A program made the position numbers and the translations under genes. Source: JBAZDC01 sp041654595 (GTDB taxonomy: Bacteria > Pseudomonadota > Gammaproteobacteria > Burkholderiales > Burkholderiaceae_B). From it: a stretch of 64,000 nucleotides of DNA. The notes below the pieces were generated by a model. That model made no database searches. It was not told the DNA's origin and saw only the letters and a list, made by a program, of their open reading frames with translations. The DNA lies in assembly GCA_964551305.1 (NCBI GenBank), contig CAZKBT010000007.1:3727-67726 (forward strand), read 5' to 3'. Below, piece after piece: positions 15,389-24,360 of the stretch. Within the stretch, counting starts at the first letter, position 1. The number at the start of each line of letters is the position of its first letter.

Positions 15389-17200
15389 TCACGGCGCAAT
15401 AAAGCCGGCGCTATCCGCCGCCGGCCCGGCATCGACATGGCGCGTGCGCGAAATCCGCGCCGGAGGCGTCTGGAACATGGGCTCGTTCAATTGCAAGCGC
15501 CGCTGCCGCGCCTCCCGTATCTGCTGCTCGAGCAACTGCGTATCGATCTGCTGGACTTGCGGATCGACCGGAGGACGCGGCACCCGCTGGCCGTCGATGG
15601 ATACCACCCTCGGCCGTATCATGAACAAACGCTCCCGTTTTTGCCAGGTGCGCGACCGGTTCGAGAACAGCACGCCCACCAGCGGAATGTCGCCCAGGAG
15701 CGGCACCTTGTCGATGCGCTCGGATTCCTGGCTGCTGTTGTAGCCGCCGATCAATAGCGCCTGGCCGTCTTCGACGATGGCCAGAGTGCTGATATTGCTC
15801 TTGCGCACGGTAGGCAGATTATCGATCTTCCGCTCATCCTGTATGCCGCCGTCTTCGATATCGATGATCAGCTCCACCTGGGATTCCGAGCTGCCTCTTA
15901 TATATCGTGGCGTTACACGCAACGACGTTCCCACCGTCACGGGTGTCACCGTCGCGACACGCTCGCCGCTCGTCTGGATGTAGAACGTCTCCGACATGTC
16001 GATCAAGGCGCCCAGGTTGTCCGCCGTCAGGATGGAGGGCTGTGACAGGATCTGCGCCTCACCTTCTCCTTCCAGCGCGCGTATCCTGGCCACCAGATTA
16101 TTGCCCACGCTCAACCCTATCATGCCGACGGAAGACACCGTGCCGGTATCGATAGGCAGGCCGCCGCTGGGCGTCAATCCCAGATTTCCATGACCGAAGG
16201 CCGTATTGCCGCTCAACGCGCCCCAGCTGACCCCCAGTTCCCCGACGACGTCCGCATTGACGTCGACGATCATGGCTTCGATTTCGATCAGAGTGCTGGG
16301 AACGTCCAGCTGGTCGATCAACTCCTGGTAAATCGGAAATCGGCTGGGAATATCCTGCACGATAATGGCATTCAAGCGCGTGTCCGCCTGTATCGTCGGC
16401 GCCAGAACACGCCTGCCCGCGGCCGCCGCGCCGCCCGAAGCCTGTTTTTCGGGCTCGACGACGCCGTTGCTGGTTTCCGTAATGACGGGCGGATTGTTGC
16501 GCAATGGCGCCGCAATGGCGGCCAGATTTTCATCGTTCGCCCCGCCGCTGCCCGTCAACAACTGGCGCAGGATGGTCGCCAGACCCGGCGTGGTCATGCT
16601 GGTGTCGCGATAGCTGACCTGCCTGTCGTTCACCGACGCATGCCGCAAGCGAAATACCATCACCTGCTGTCCGCCCTCCACCAATGGCAAGGCATCCACC
16701 GTACGCTCTATCAATGCGACATAAGCCGGCGGGCCGGATACCAGCGCCAAGCCTTGCTCGGGCAGCTCACCCCAGCCAAAACGCGTGTCCAGCACGCCCA
16801 ATTGCAGCAACGCCTGCCGAAGTCCCGATACATCGCCGTACGGCGGGGAAACGGTCGCCGTGCGCATATCGGCGGCACGGCTGATGAACAGGGTACCGGC
16901 ATGCACGAACCAATGCAGGCCATACACCCCTGATAGCCGATCCAGAAACTCGGTGGGCGTCGCCGCATTGAACCGGCCATTCACGCTGCCCGCCACACTG
17001 CGGGCGATCTGCGGCGTCAGGCTGAAGCTGGCCGCGAATTCACGCAATACCTCGCCAAGGTCCTGATCCTGCGCGTAGTAGCTGAAAGGCGCTTGCGGCC
17101 ACGGTGTCGCGGCCTGCGCCGCAGCCGTATTCGACACGCTCACGGCCGCCGCCAGCGCAACCGCGCTCAACCAGGTTTTCGTCCTTGCTATTTTGACCAT
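15389..17200 (-). CDS. sctC: T3SS outer-membrane secretin SctC (BscC)
   Basis: A 603-residue secretin forming the outer-membrane ring. It has a Sec signal peptide (MVKIARTKTWLSAVAL to AAAQA, about 28 residues), N0/N1/N3 periplasmic domains, and a C-terminal secretin domain with the VPLLGDIPLVGVLFSNRS signature followed by RLFMIRPRVV. The start at 17200 gives the best signal peptide; the frame continues upstream to 17260. It is the last gene of the long T3SS operon, 34 nt after sctU. In Bordetella bscW is said to lie between these two genes; no such gene fits here. C-terminal 80 residues are Gln/Arg-rich. Confidence 0.95.
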   Translation of the reverse strand: MVKIARTKTWLSAVALAAAVSVSNTAAAQAATPWPQAPFSYYAQDQDLGEVLREFAASFSLTPQIARSVAGSVNGRFNAATPTEFLDRLSGVYGLHWFVHAGTLFISRAADMRTATVSPPYGDVSGLRQALLQLGVLDTRFGWGELPEQGLALVSGPPAYVALIERTVDALPLVEGGQQVMVFRLRHASVNDRQVSYRDTSMTTPGLATILRQLLTGSGGANDENLAAIAAPLRNNPPVITETSNGVVEPEKQASGGAAAAGRRVLAPTIQADTRLNAIIVQDIPSRFPIYQELIDQLDVPSTLIEIEAMIVDVNADVVGELGVSWGALSGNTAFGHGNLGLTPSGGLPIDTGTVSSVGMIGLSVGNNLVARIRALEGEGEAQILSQPSILTADNLGALIDMSETFYIQTSGERVATVTPVTVGTSLRVTPRYIRGSSESQVELIIDIEDGGIQDERKIDNLPTVRKSNISTLAIVEDGQALLIGGYNSSQESERIDKVPLLGDIPLVGVLFSNRSRTWQKRERLFMIRPRVVSIDGQRVPRPPVDPQVQQIDTQLLEQQIREARQRRLQLNEPMFQTPPARISRTRHVDAGPAADSAGFIAP

Positions 17201-17234
17201 ACTCACTTGATTCCTAAATAAAACATGCGGGTCG

Positions 17235-18308
17235 TCATGACGCTTCACCGTCATCGTCATACCCGCGCCCTTGCGCCAGTTGACGGACCAGCTTCAATAC
17301 TTCGGCAACGGGCTCGACCAGCTCCGTCGGAATATACTGATCCAGCTCGCCTTTCTCGATCAATGCGCGCGTCAACGGCACATTGCGCATGACGGGGATG
17401 CCTTCCTCGCGCGCCGCGGCAACCATCCGGCGAGCCAGTTCGCCCTCGCCCTTGGCCAACACCACCGGCAGCGGCGTCTCGTCGTCATCGTAGTACAGCG
17501 CAACAGCATAATGCGTCGGGTTCGTCACCACCACCGTGGCCTTGCGCGTGCGCGCCACACTGTTTTGCATCGCCATCTCTTGGTGCAGGTGCTTGCGCTT
17601 GCTCTTGATGATCGCATCGCCTTCCATTTCCTTGTATTCCTGCTTGACCTCCGATTTGGACATCTTCAGGCCTTTGCGATACTGAAAACGCTGCCAAACC
17701 AGATCGGCCAAAGCGATAACGGAATAAGCCACCGCAATATTGACGATCAGCACGTACAACATGCTGCCCAATGCGGACACGACGCCGTCCAGGCCGGCAT
17801 GCGGAATTCGCACGAGTTCGGACAGATCGTCGCGGACAATGAAGAACACCAGGCTGGACAGTATCAGAATTTTCAGGGAAGACTTCAGAAACTCGACGAA
17901 ATTCTTCACCGAGAACATGTTCTTCAGGTTGCTGACGACATTCAGCTTCTTTCCCGAAGGCTTCAGCTTTTCGAAGGCGAGCACGATGCCCACCTGTATG
18001 AACTCCGCAAACATGCCCACCATAAGGACGATCAGGATGAAAGGCAGCAGCAGATTGACCATCTCCTTCACGACCGTATCGAGCAGGATGCGGACTGCCA
18101 GCCCGAATTCCATTCCCATCAGAGTGGACGGCGCAAGAATGATGCGCCCGAGCCGTCCCACGAGCTGCTCGGCATCGCCCAGCAAGTAGCCGAACAGGGC
18201 TAGTATGAGCAGGGTCTGCGTAAAGTCCTTGCTATGGGCGACGTCGCCCTTCTTGCGGGCGTCTCGCAAGCGCTTGCTGGTCGGCTGTTCGGTCTTTTCG
18301 CCGCTCAT
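17235..18308 (-). CDS. sctU: T3SS export switch protein SctU (BscU)
   Basis: A 357-residue inner-membrane protein of the export gate that controls substrate switching. It starts MSGEKTEQPTSKRLRDARKK, has four hydrophobic segments within the first 210 residues and a cytoplasmic domain with the self-cleavage motif NPTH (263-266). A longer frame runs upstream, but ATG 18308 overlaps the sctT stop by 4 nt, the coupling seen throughout this operon, and matches family N-termini. Confidence 0.97.
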   Translation of the reverse strand: MSGEKTEQPTSKRLRDARKKGDVAHSKDFTQTLLILALFGYLLGDAEQLVGRLGRIILAPSTLMGMEFGLAVRILLDTVVKEMVNLLLPFILIVLMVGMFAEFIQVGIVLAFEKLKPSGKKLNVVSNLKNMFSVKNFVEFLKSSLKILILSSLVFFIVRDDLSELVRIPHAGLDGVVSALGSMLYVLIVNIAVAYSVIALADLVWQRFQYRKGLKMSKSEVKQEYKEMEGDAIIKSKRKHLHQEMAMQNSVARTRKATVVVTNPTHYAVALYYDDDETPLPVVLAKGEGELARRMVAAAREEGIPVMRNVPLTRALIEKGELDQYIPTELVEPVAEVLKLVRQLAQGRGYDDDGEAS

Positions 18309-19105
18309 GGAGATCTCCATTGGCCGTCGAGGAATGGAATGATGTCCCTGGCTTCTTCGATCATATCGATCGCATAATCGAACAGCGTGACGGCATACAC
18401 GATGAGAACCAGCATGGCCAGGGCGCTTTTGATCGGCATGGCCAAAAAGAAAACCTGCAATTGCGGCGTGAACCGGCTGATCAAGCCCAGCCCCAGCTCG
18501 GCCAGGAACATGGTGATCACCACCGGCGCCGCCAGCAGAAGAGTCAGCCTGAGCATCCTGCTGATCTGATCCAGCAGCAGCGGACCGTGCTCGGCGTGCA
18601 GCGAGGGAAAGAACGTCCAGATATCCCAAACACGGAAGCTGTCGTACAAAATGGAAAGCATCAGGGTAAAGCCGCCGACCGCCATGAAAAACACGATGAA
18701 TGCCTGATTGAGCAATATTCCCAATGGCGACGTGTCGTTGCCGGTCAACGGGTTGATGGTCGCGCCTATGCTCGCTCCGCGCTGATTGTCGATCAGGAAG
18801 CCGATCGCCTCGAAGACCCAGAAGGGAATGACGAACATGAAGCCCAGAAGCAGGCCGATAAAAGCCTCTTTTCCGATCAAGACAGCGAATTCCACGGCAT
18901 CCGGCTGGATCTGCGCATATTGCGGCATGACCACCGGAACCAGCACCAGCCCCATCGCCGCCGCCACGCCGTAACGGATCATGCCCGGCATAACTTGCCG
19001 ATTGAAGATTGGCAGCATGGCGCACGCGGCCAGAATGCGCGGCTGCGTCATGGCAAGCGAGCCCAGGAAAACCGACACATCCGCGTACATGGCGCCAGAG
19101 ATCAC
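18305..19105 (-). CDS. sctT: T3SS export gate protein SctT (BscT)
   Basis: A 266-residue SpaR/YscT/HrcT family membrane protein, part of the SctRST pore, with six or more hydrophobic segments and the FIGLLLGFMFVIPFWVFEAI and QRGASIGATINPLTG blocks. The frame starts with GTG (19105), preceded by AGGAAAGAG at 7 nt; the ATG at 19090 has no comparable site. Coupled to sctU by a 4-nt overlap. Confidence 0.95.
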   Translation of the reverse strand: MISGAMYADVSVFLGSLAMTQPRILAACAMLPIFNRQVMPGMIRYGVAAAMGLVLVPVVMPQYAQIQPDAVEFAVLIGKEAFIGLLLGFMFVIPFWVFEAIGFLIDNQRGASIGATINPLTGNDTSPLGILLNQAFIVFFMAVGGFTLMLSILYDSFRVWDIWTFFPSLHAEHGPLLLDQISRMLRLTLLLAAPVVITMFLAELGLGLISRFTPQLQVFFLAMPIKSALAMLVLIVYAVTLFDYAIDMIEEARDIIPFLDGQWRSP

Positions 19106-19117
19106 CGCGCTCTTTCC

Positions 19118-19381
19118 TTATGTGAGATGAAAAAGATCGAATATGGACAGGGTGAAGTTGTACAGCTCGCCGCTAAGCCAGCGCGCCGTCAACATGATCG
19201 TCGCGAACACGGCGATCAGCTTCACCGCGAAGGACAAAGTCTGTTCCTGGATTTGCGTCAGCGCCTGGAACAGGGAAAACAACGTTCCCACCAGAGCGGC
19301 CACCACGATGGGAGGCAACGACAGCCACAGCACCAGATAAAGCGCCTGCGTCATATAAGACACGAGATCCACTTCGTTCAT
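19118..19381 (-). CDS. sctS: T3SS export gate protein SctS (BscS)
   Basis: An 87-residue FliQ/YscS/HrcS family protein with two membrane helices (about 15-40 and 52-75) joined by the conserved cytoplasmic loop ALTQIQEQTLSFAVKL. It assembles with SctR and SctT into the export pore. Length is standard; spacing to neighbours is 12 and 24 nt. Confidence 0.96.
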   Translation of the reverse strand: MNEVDLVSYMTQALYLVLWLSLPPIVVAALVGTLFSLFQALTQIQEQTLSFAVKLIAVFATIMLTARWLSGELYNFTLSIFDLFHLT

Positions 19382-19405
19382 CGCGCCCCCGCAGTCCGTG
19401 CTCTT

Positions 19406-20098
19406 TTACGCATATGACAGCACCAATCCCTGTATCAGGCGCGTCCAGCCATCGACCATGACGAACAGGAACAGTTTCAAAGGCATGGAAATCGTTATCG
19501 GCGAAACCATCATCATTCCCATGGCCAGCAGAATGTTCGAGACGATCAGATCGATGATCACGAAAGGCAAGTACAGCAAGAATCCCAACTTGAAAGCCGC
19601 CGTCAGCTCCGACAATAGGAAGGCGGGCACCAGAACCAGCAAATCGTCCTGACGCAAGTGGGCCGCCTGCTCATCCCCCCAGAGTTCACGCGCCGAGCTG
19701 ACGAAAAATTCCCTGTGCTGGGCGTCGCTGTGCCGCATCATAAAGCCGCGCACAGGCTCGACGCCGCGCTGGACGGCGGAAATGATGGACGCGATGTTGC
19801 CGTTGCCGGCCGGCGCAGCCGACTCGGAGTCCGGACCGGGAAAGACCTGTTCGGTTTGGCCGACCGTTTTAAGCTCCTCGCCGACCTGCACGATGACCGG
19901 CCCCATTACATAAGCCGACAGAATCAACGCCAAGGCGTACAGCGCCATGTTCGGCGGAATCTGCTGCACGCCCAGCGCGTTGCGCAACAACATCATCACG
20001 ACCGCTATCTTCACGAACGACGTGGTCAGGACAGCGGCAAGCGGCACCAGCGCCAGCAGCGCCAGTACTATTGCCAGGCTGATCGGGTCCATGGCCAT
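19406..20098 (-). CDS. sctR: T3SS export gate protein SctR (BscR)
   Basis: A 230-residue FliP/YscR/HrcR family protein: N-terminal helices with TSFVKIAVVMMLLRNALGVQ and MALYALALILSAYVMGP, a central loop, and the C-terminal PAFLLSELTAAFKLGFLLYL block. A GTG (20101) and an ATG (20098) both overlap the end of sctQ; the ATG (MAMDPISLAI) is chosen. Core export-pore subunit. Confidence 0.97.
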   Translation of the reverse strand: MAMDPISLAIVLALLALVPLAAVLTTSFVKIAVVMMLLRNALGVQQIPPNMALYALALILSAYVMGPVIVQVGEELKTVGQTEQVFPGPDSESAAPAGNGNIASIISAVQRGVEPVRGFMMRHSDAQHREFFVSSARELWGDEQAAHLRQDDLLVLVPAFLLSELTAAFKLGFLLYLPFVIIDLIVSNILLAMGMMMVSPITISMPLKLFLFVMVDGWTRLIQGLVLSYA

Positions 20099-21267
20099 CA
20101 CGAACCCGTCCGGCTCAAGCGCAGCAGTCGCACGCCGATTCGCCCATCGACATCCACGAGCTCGCCGTACGCCACCGTTACGCCGTTGACCCTGACCCTT
20201 ACGGGTCCATCCTCCAGCGGACGCTGAAGATCGAATACATCACCGGGCTGCAACCGCCTCAGCTCACCCAAAGGCAAGCGGCGCGCGCCGAGATCGAAAT
20301 CAAGCGCAACGGGCACGTCATCGAACGACGCCGTGGATTCCGGCGCCGCATCCCGCGCGTCGCCCGACGAACCCCGCTCTTCGTTCAGTACGTGTTCCTC
20401 TGCCGCATCGCCGCCATTCGCCGCGGCACCGTCGTCGCTCATCACGGCATCACCCCCATCCAGTTCATCCCCAGGCACATCGGTCATAACTTTCTTCCAC
20501 GAGTCGGTCACTACATAGTGTTGATCTTCATGCCTCACACGCAGCCCCGATCCCGACTCCGTGCATAGCCATAGTCCCGCTTGCGCGTCGACATAATATC
20601 GATCGAGCACGACGACATCCCCCGCTTCCAGCGACCGGATCGTATTCCATGGCAGGCTCGCCACGCCGATGCGCAGCGCCACATCGATCGGGATCTGGTC
20701 CACCGGAATGTCGTTCTCGGCTTCCGGCAGCTGCGCCACCAGCCCGGCCAGCAGCTGCAAAGCGAAACCGTCGCAGCGCAGCTCGCCGACGGCGAGACCA
20801 TCGGGGCGGCTAGACTGCAACGTAATCGTCCAGGCATGCGGCAAATGCGCCTGCGCATCGGCTTCCTGCACATCCTGTACCGACATCACGCGCGGCTTGC
20901 CCAAGCCCGACGTATCGACCAACGTCATCCATTGCGCCAGCATGGCATCGAACGCCGCGGCGAAGATTTCGTCGGGCAAGTCGCCGAACTGGACGTCGCG
21001 ATATCGCGCCTCCAGCCACACCACCGCCAATCGGCGCGGCAGACGCAGGTACAACCGCCCGCCCGCCCATTCCAGCCGCACGCCCAGATCACATTGCGCG
21101 GCCAGCGCCGCCGTTGCGCCACTGCTCAAGGAACACGTCCACGGTTCATCATCGGTCAAAGCCAGCTTCACGCCATGACAGGTACGCCTTGCGATGACGC
21201 CGACAGCTTCGGCCTCGCTCTCGCTCAATTGCAATACGGGCCGGAATACAGAATGAGGCATAGTCAT
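20098..21267 (-). CDS. sctQ: T3SS sorting-platform (C-ring) protein SctQ (BscQ)
   Basis: A 389-residue YscQ/HrcQ family protein. The N-terminal two thirds is weakly conserved with one SPOA-like region (about 215-255), then an acidic linker (about 265-315) and a C-terminal SPOA domain (VPVALDFDLGARRLPLGEL, VRVNGVTVAYGELVDVDG) that binds SctL and SctN complexes. An internal ATG at 20487 with a GGAAG purine site lies just before the linker and could yield a separate C-terminal product, as known for YscQ. Coupled to sctR. Confidence 0.92.
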   Translation of the reverse strand: MTMPHSVFRPVLQLSESEAEAVGVIARRTCHGVKLALTDDEPWTCSLSSGATAALAAQCDLGVRLEWAGGRLYLRLPRRLAVVWLEARYRDVQFGDLPDEIFAAAFDAMLAQWMTLVDTSGLGKPRVMSVQDVQEADAQAHLPHAWTITLQSSRPDGLAVGELRCDGFALQLLAGLVAQLPEAENDIPVDQIPIDVALRIGVASLPWNTIRSLEAGDVVVLDRYYVDAQAGLWLCTESGSGLRVRHEDQHYVVTDSWKKVMTDVPGDELDGGDAVMSDDGAAANGGDAAEEHVLNEERGSSGDARDAAPESTASFDDVPVALDFDLGARRLPLGELRRLQPGDVFDLQRPLEDGPVRVRVNGVTVAYGELVDVDGRIGVRLLRLSRTGS

Positions 21268-21276
21268 GAAAATCGA

Positions 21277-21873
21277 TCAGTTGTCATCTGGACGCATCAC
21301 CGCTTCCAGCAAGCGCGGATCATCGTCGTCATCGCTGCGCACTTGTACCGTCACGTCACGGTTCAGGCGGCCGGCCAGATGGCGAGCCAAATCGCGCGTC
21401 ATTCCGCCCATCATGGAACGGACCGATTCGGAAGAGCAGACGAAACATGCGACCAGACGCCCTTCCTGCTCCAAGACGCGCACGCTGAGTCCCGGAAACG
21501 CGGCCTCGCCCACATCGATGCGCACCTCCCGGCGGCCGGACAATTCGTCCGAAACCAGCATCCGATGCACGCATGCGTCCACCAGCTCGCCCAGCTGCCG
21601 CGGACTGCTCGTCGCGGACTGCTGCGCCACAGATTCGTGGCCCTGCTGTCCGAGAGCCAGCCCGCGAAAAAACGAGGGATCACCCGCCGGCCCCGGCAGG
21701 AGCTCGCGCGGTCCCGCATCTTTCTCGTCCAACAGCTTGCGGAAACGCTGCACGTCCTCCGGCTGCACCATGCGCTTGCGCTCATCCCCCCGATCCTGGT
21801 CGCGCGCCGACATATCCATGCGCTCATCCCGGCTCATGCCGAGCCCCGACGGATTCTGACGTTCTATGCTCAT
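21277..21873 (-). CDS. sctP: T3SS needle-length/substrate-switch protein SctP (BscP)
   Basis: A 198-residue protein at the canonical sctP position between sctO and sctQ. The N-terminal half is polar and Gln/Arg-rich; the C-terminal part (about 100-185: VSDELSGRREVRIDVGEAAF, LVACFVCSSESVRSMM, DVTVQVRSDDDDD) fits the globular switch domain that contacts SctU. It is short for a needle ruler. Identification is mostly by synteny. Overlaps sctO by 4 nt. Confidence 0.8.
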   Translation of the reverse strand: MSIERQNPSGLGMSRDERMDMSARDQDRGDERKRMVQPEDVQRFRKLLDEKDAGPRELLPGPAGDPSFFRGLALGQQGHESVAQQSATSSPRQLGELVDACVHRMLVSDELSGRREVRIDVGEAAFPGLSVRVLEQEGRLVACFVCSSESVRSMMGGMTRDLARHLAGRLNRDVTVQVRSDDDDDPRLLEAVMRPDDN

Positions 21874-22379
21874 TGCGTCACTCCTTCCTGTTCGGTCCCG
21901 ATGTCCTCCACCCGCCCCCAGGCAAGCGCGGCGACCTCTTCCATATCATTGTCCTCGCGACGCTCATTTTCGAGCGCTTCCTCCAATGAATGCAGCCGAA
22001 CCAGCTCGATGAACTTCTCGGTATTGCGTCCGGCCTCGCGATACTGTTCTTGCGCTTCGATCTTTACCTCGCGGGCGCGCTCGCGTTCTTCATCGAGCTG
22101 CGCGAGCCTGGCGCGATGCTGCTGCTCCTGCTCTCGCAACGTCGCTATGCACGCATAGACGTGCTCGATGTCCTGCCGCCTCACAGCCCTCTTGCAAAGC
22201 TCGGCATACATGTCCAATTCACGCTGGCGGGCCGTTTCCTGAAACCGGAACAGTTCCTGTTGCGCGTCCGCATGCCGTTGCTCGGCCTCCTGGTGCTCGC
22301 GCTGGCACGCCAGGAAGTGTCGCTGGGCCTCGCTTTCGCGGTGTCGCTTTATGCTCAGCATATCGTCGAACGTGCTCAT
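21870..22379 (-). CDS. sctO: T3SS central stalk protein SctO (BscO)
   Basis: A 169-residue, almost entirely charged coiled-coil protein (Glu/Gln/Arg heptads throughout, for example ALREQEQQHRARLAQLDEER). It matches the YscO/FliJ class that couples the SctN ATPase to the SctV export gate. Overlaps sctN and sctP by 4 nt each. Confidence 0.9.
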   Translation of the reverse strand: MSTFDDMLSIKRHRESEAQRHFLACQREHQEAEQRHADAQQELFRFQETARQRELDMYAELCKRAVRRQDIEHVYACIATLREQEQQHRARLAQLDEERERAREVKIEAQEQYREAGRNTEKFIELVRLHSLEEALENERREDNDMEEVAALAWGRVEDIGTEQEGVTQ

Positions 22380-23707
22380 GACGGCTCCGCGATGGCGCGC
22401 ATGCGCTCTATCGTCTCATTCATCGACGTGAACTCGTTCGTGGCCTGCACCAAAAGGCTCCGTATGGCCTCGTTCTTGTCGATCGCCTCGTCCGTCAATG
22501 CGTCTCCGCCACGCTTGTATTCTCCTATCCGGATCAGCAGCTCCACCTCTTCGTACTTGGCCATCAGCTGCCGGATCTTCCCCGCCATGGCCTGATGTTC
22601 GCGGCTGACGACGGCATGCATCACCCGGCTGGTCGAACGCAGAATATCGATGGCGGGGTAGTGGTTGGCCGCCGCCAGCTTGCGCGAAAGCACGATATGG
22701 CCGTCGAGTATCGACCGCGTCTCGTCCGCCACCGGCTCGGTCATGTCGTCCCCCTCGACCAGCACCGTATAGAGCGCGGTAATGGAACCATGCTCATTCA
22801 TGCCCACGCGCTCCATCAACTTCGGCAGAGTCGCGAATACGGACGGCGGATAGCCCCTGCGCGTCGGCGGCTCGCCGGCAGCCAATCCGATCTCGCGCTG
22901 CGCCCTGGCAAAGCGCGTCACCGAATCCATCAGGAACAGGACTTTCATGCCCTGGTCCCTGAAATATTCAGCGATCGCCGTGGCGACATAAGCGGCCTTG
23001 GCCCGTTCCATCGACGACTTGTCGCTGGTCGCGCACACGATGACGCTTTTGCGGCGCCCTTCCTCGCCCAGCTCATGCTCCAGGAACTCACGCACTTCAC
23101 GACCGCGCTCGCCGATCAACGCGATGACTGTGACGTCGACGACCGCGCCTTTGACAAGCATGCCCATCAGCGTCGATTTTCCCCCTCCGGCAGCGGCGAA
23201 GACACCCATGCGCTGGCCTTCGCCGCACGACAAAAAGCCGTCCAAGGCACGCACGCCCAGCTCCAACGGCCGGCTGATGATGCGCCGGGTCAGCGGGTCG
23301 GGCGCTTCCGCGAATACCGGATAGTACGCCGTGGCTTCCAGAGGCCCGCGCTCGTTCTCGTCCAACGGCCTTCCCAAGCCGTCGAGCACTCGCCCCAATA
23401 AACTCGGCCCCACCGCAACGCGGTGCGCGCTTCCCGTGGGCATGACCTCCGTGACCGAGGAAATGCCGAACATATCTCCTATAGGCGTCAAAAGCGCAGC
23501 GTCATGGGCGAATCCCACCACCTCAGCCCGCATTTCGAAAGGTTCTCCGGGATTGCGCAATACGCATACTTCTCCGATCTTCACCGCAGGAACGACGGCT
23601 TTGATGATGGTACCCACCACCTGGACGACACGTCCTTTGACGCGCAGCGTCTGCGTATCGTGCAGCGCCATCTCGAGCATATTGGTGATGTAGTCGAATT
23701 GCCCCAT
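22376..23707 (-). CDS. sctN: T3SS ATPase SctN (BscN)
   Basis: A 443-residue hexameric ATPase that strips chaperones and unfolds substrates. Walker A is FAAAGGGKST (K177), Walker B KVLFLMDSVTRFA, followed by the family blocks GEPPTRRGYPPSVF and GSITALYTVLVEGDDMTEP. Length is standard. Translationally coupled to sctO (4 nt) and 8 nt after sctL. Confidence 0.98.
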   Translation of the reverse strand: MGQFDYITNMLEMALHDTQTLRVKGRVVQVVGTIIKAVVPAVKIGEVCVLRNPGEPFEMRAEVVGFAHDAALLTPIGDMFGISSVTEVMPTGSAHRVAVGPSLLGRVLDGLGRPLDENERGPLEATAYYPVFAEAPDPLTRRIISRPLELGVRALDGFLSCGEGQRMGVFAAAGGGKSTLMGMLVKGAVVDVTVIALIGERGREVREFLEHELGEEGRRKSVIVCATSDKSSMERAKAAYVATAIAEYFRDQGMKVLFLMDSVTRFARAQREIGLAAGEPPTRRGYPPSVFATLPKLMERVGMNEHGSITALYTVLVEGDDMTEPVADETRSILDGHIVLSRKLAAANHYPAIDILRSTSRVMHAVVSREHQAMAGKIRQLMAKYEEVELLIRIGEYKRGGDALTDEAIDKNEAIRSLLVQATNEFTSMNETIERMRAIAEPS

Positions 23708-23715
23708 GCCGGCCC

Positions 23716-24360
23716 CTAGCTCTTGCGATTTCCCAGCACACGCTTGAAAGCCGCATCCAGCGCCGCGATCTGGTCTTCCAGACTTGCTTCGACGATGCCT
23801 ATGCCGCTTTCCAGAATGCAGGACCCCGCCGCCAGACGCGCGTCGGCCACCAGGTCGATGAAGCCGATGCCTGGAAAGGCGGCCAGAAACTGCGTCATAT
23901 TGGCCTTGGCATGATCGAGCTCATCCGGATGCAGGCGCAACGTGATCTGCTTCTGATTGCGCAGCACCGCCAGCGCGTTGCGCGTCACCGCGGCCACCTT
24001 GGCTTCATCGTCGAAGCCGTCCACCACTTTGCGTACCGCTCCCATGACCAGATCGATGGCGTCATGCTCGACGCTTTCAAGATAATCGACCTTGCGGCCT
24101 ATGATCTCTATCATCGCCTCCGCCTGAGCCTGCTTCGCCTGCCGCTCTCCGTGCTCGAAGCCACGCCGGCATTCCTTGTCGAACGCCTCCTGGGAGCCGG
24201 CCAGGATACGCGCCGCCTGCTCCCGCGCGTCGGCGACCAGATCGCCGGCCTCGCGCCATGCGGCGTATTCGCCGGCTCGCAGCACCTTGGCCTCCGCCAT
24301 CGGCTTGACGGGCTCCAGCGCGCGAGGCGCCAACGGATCGCGCGGCACAAGAAACTTCAT
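23716..24360 (-). CDS. sctL: T3SS stator protein SctL (BscL)
   Basis: A 214-residue FliH/YscL family protein that links SctN to SctQ. The N-terminal half is a charged helix (EQAARILAGSQEAFDKE); the C-terminal half is the ATPase-binding domain (VRKVVDGFDDEAKVAAVTRN, ITLRLHPDEL, LAAGSCILESGIGIVEASLE). ATG 24360 overlaps the sctK stop by 4 nt; a longer upstream frame is not needed. Confidence 0.93.
   Translation of the reverse strand: MKFLVPRDPLAPRALEPVKPMAEAKVLRAGEYAAWREAGDLVADAREQAARILAGSQEAFDKECRRGFEHGERQAKQAQAEAMIEIIGRKVDYLESVEHDAIDLVMGAVRKVVDGFDDEAKVAAVTRNALAVLRNQKQITLRLHPDELDHAKANMTQFLAAFPGIGFIDLVADARLAAGSCILESGIGIVEASLEDQIAALDAAFKRVLGNRKS

Noticed and set aside
18320..19417. Long open frame antisense to sctT and sctS.
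   Set aside because: Translation is rich in His, Arg and Gln, typical of antisense shadows; no ribosome site or homology features.
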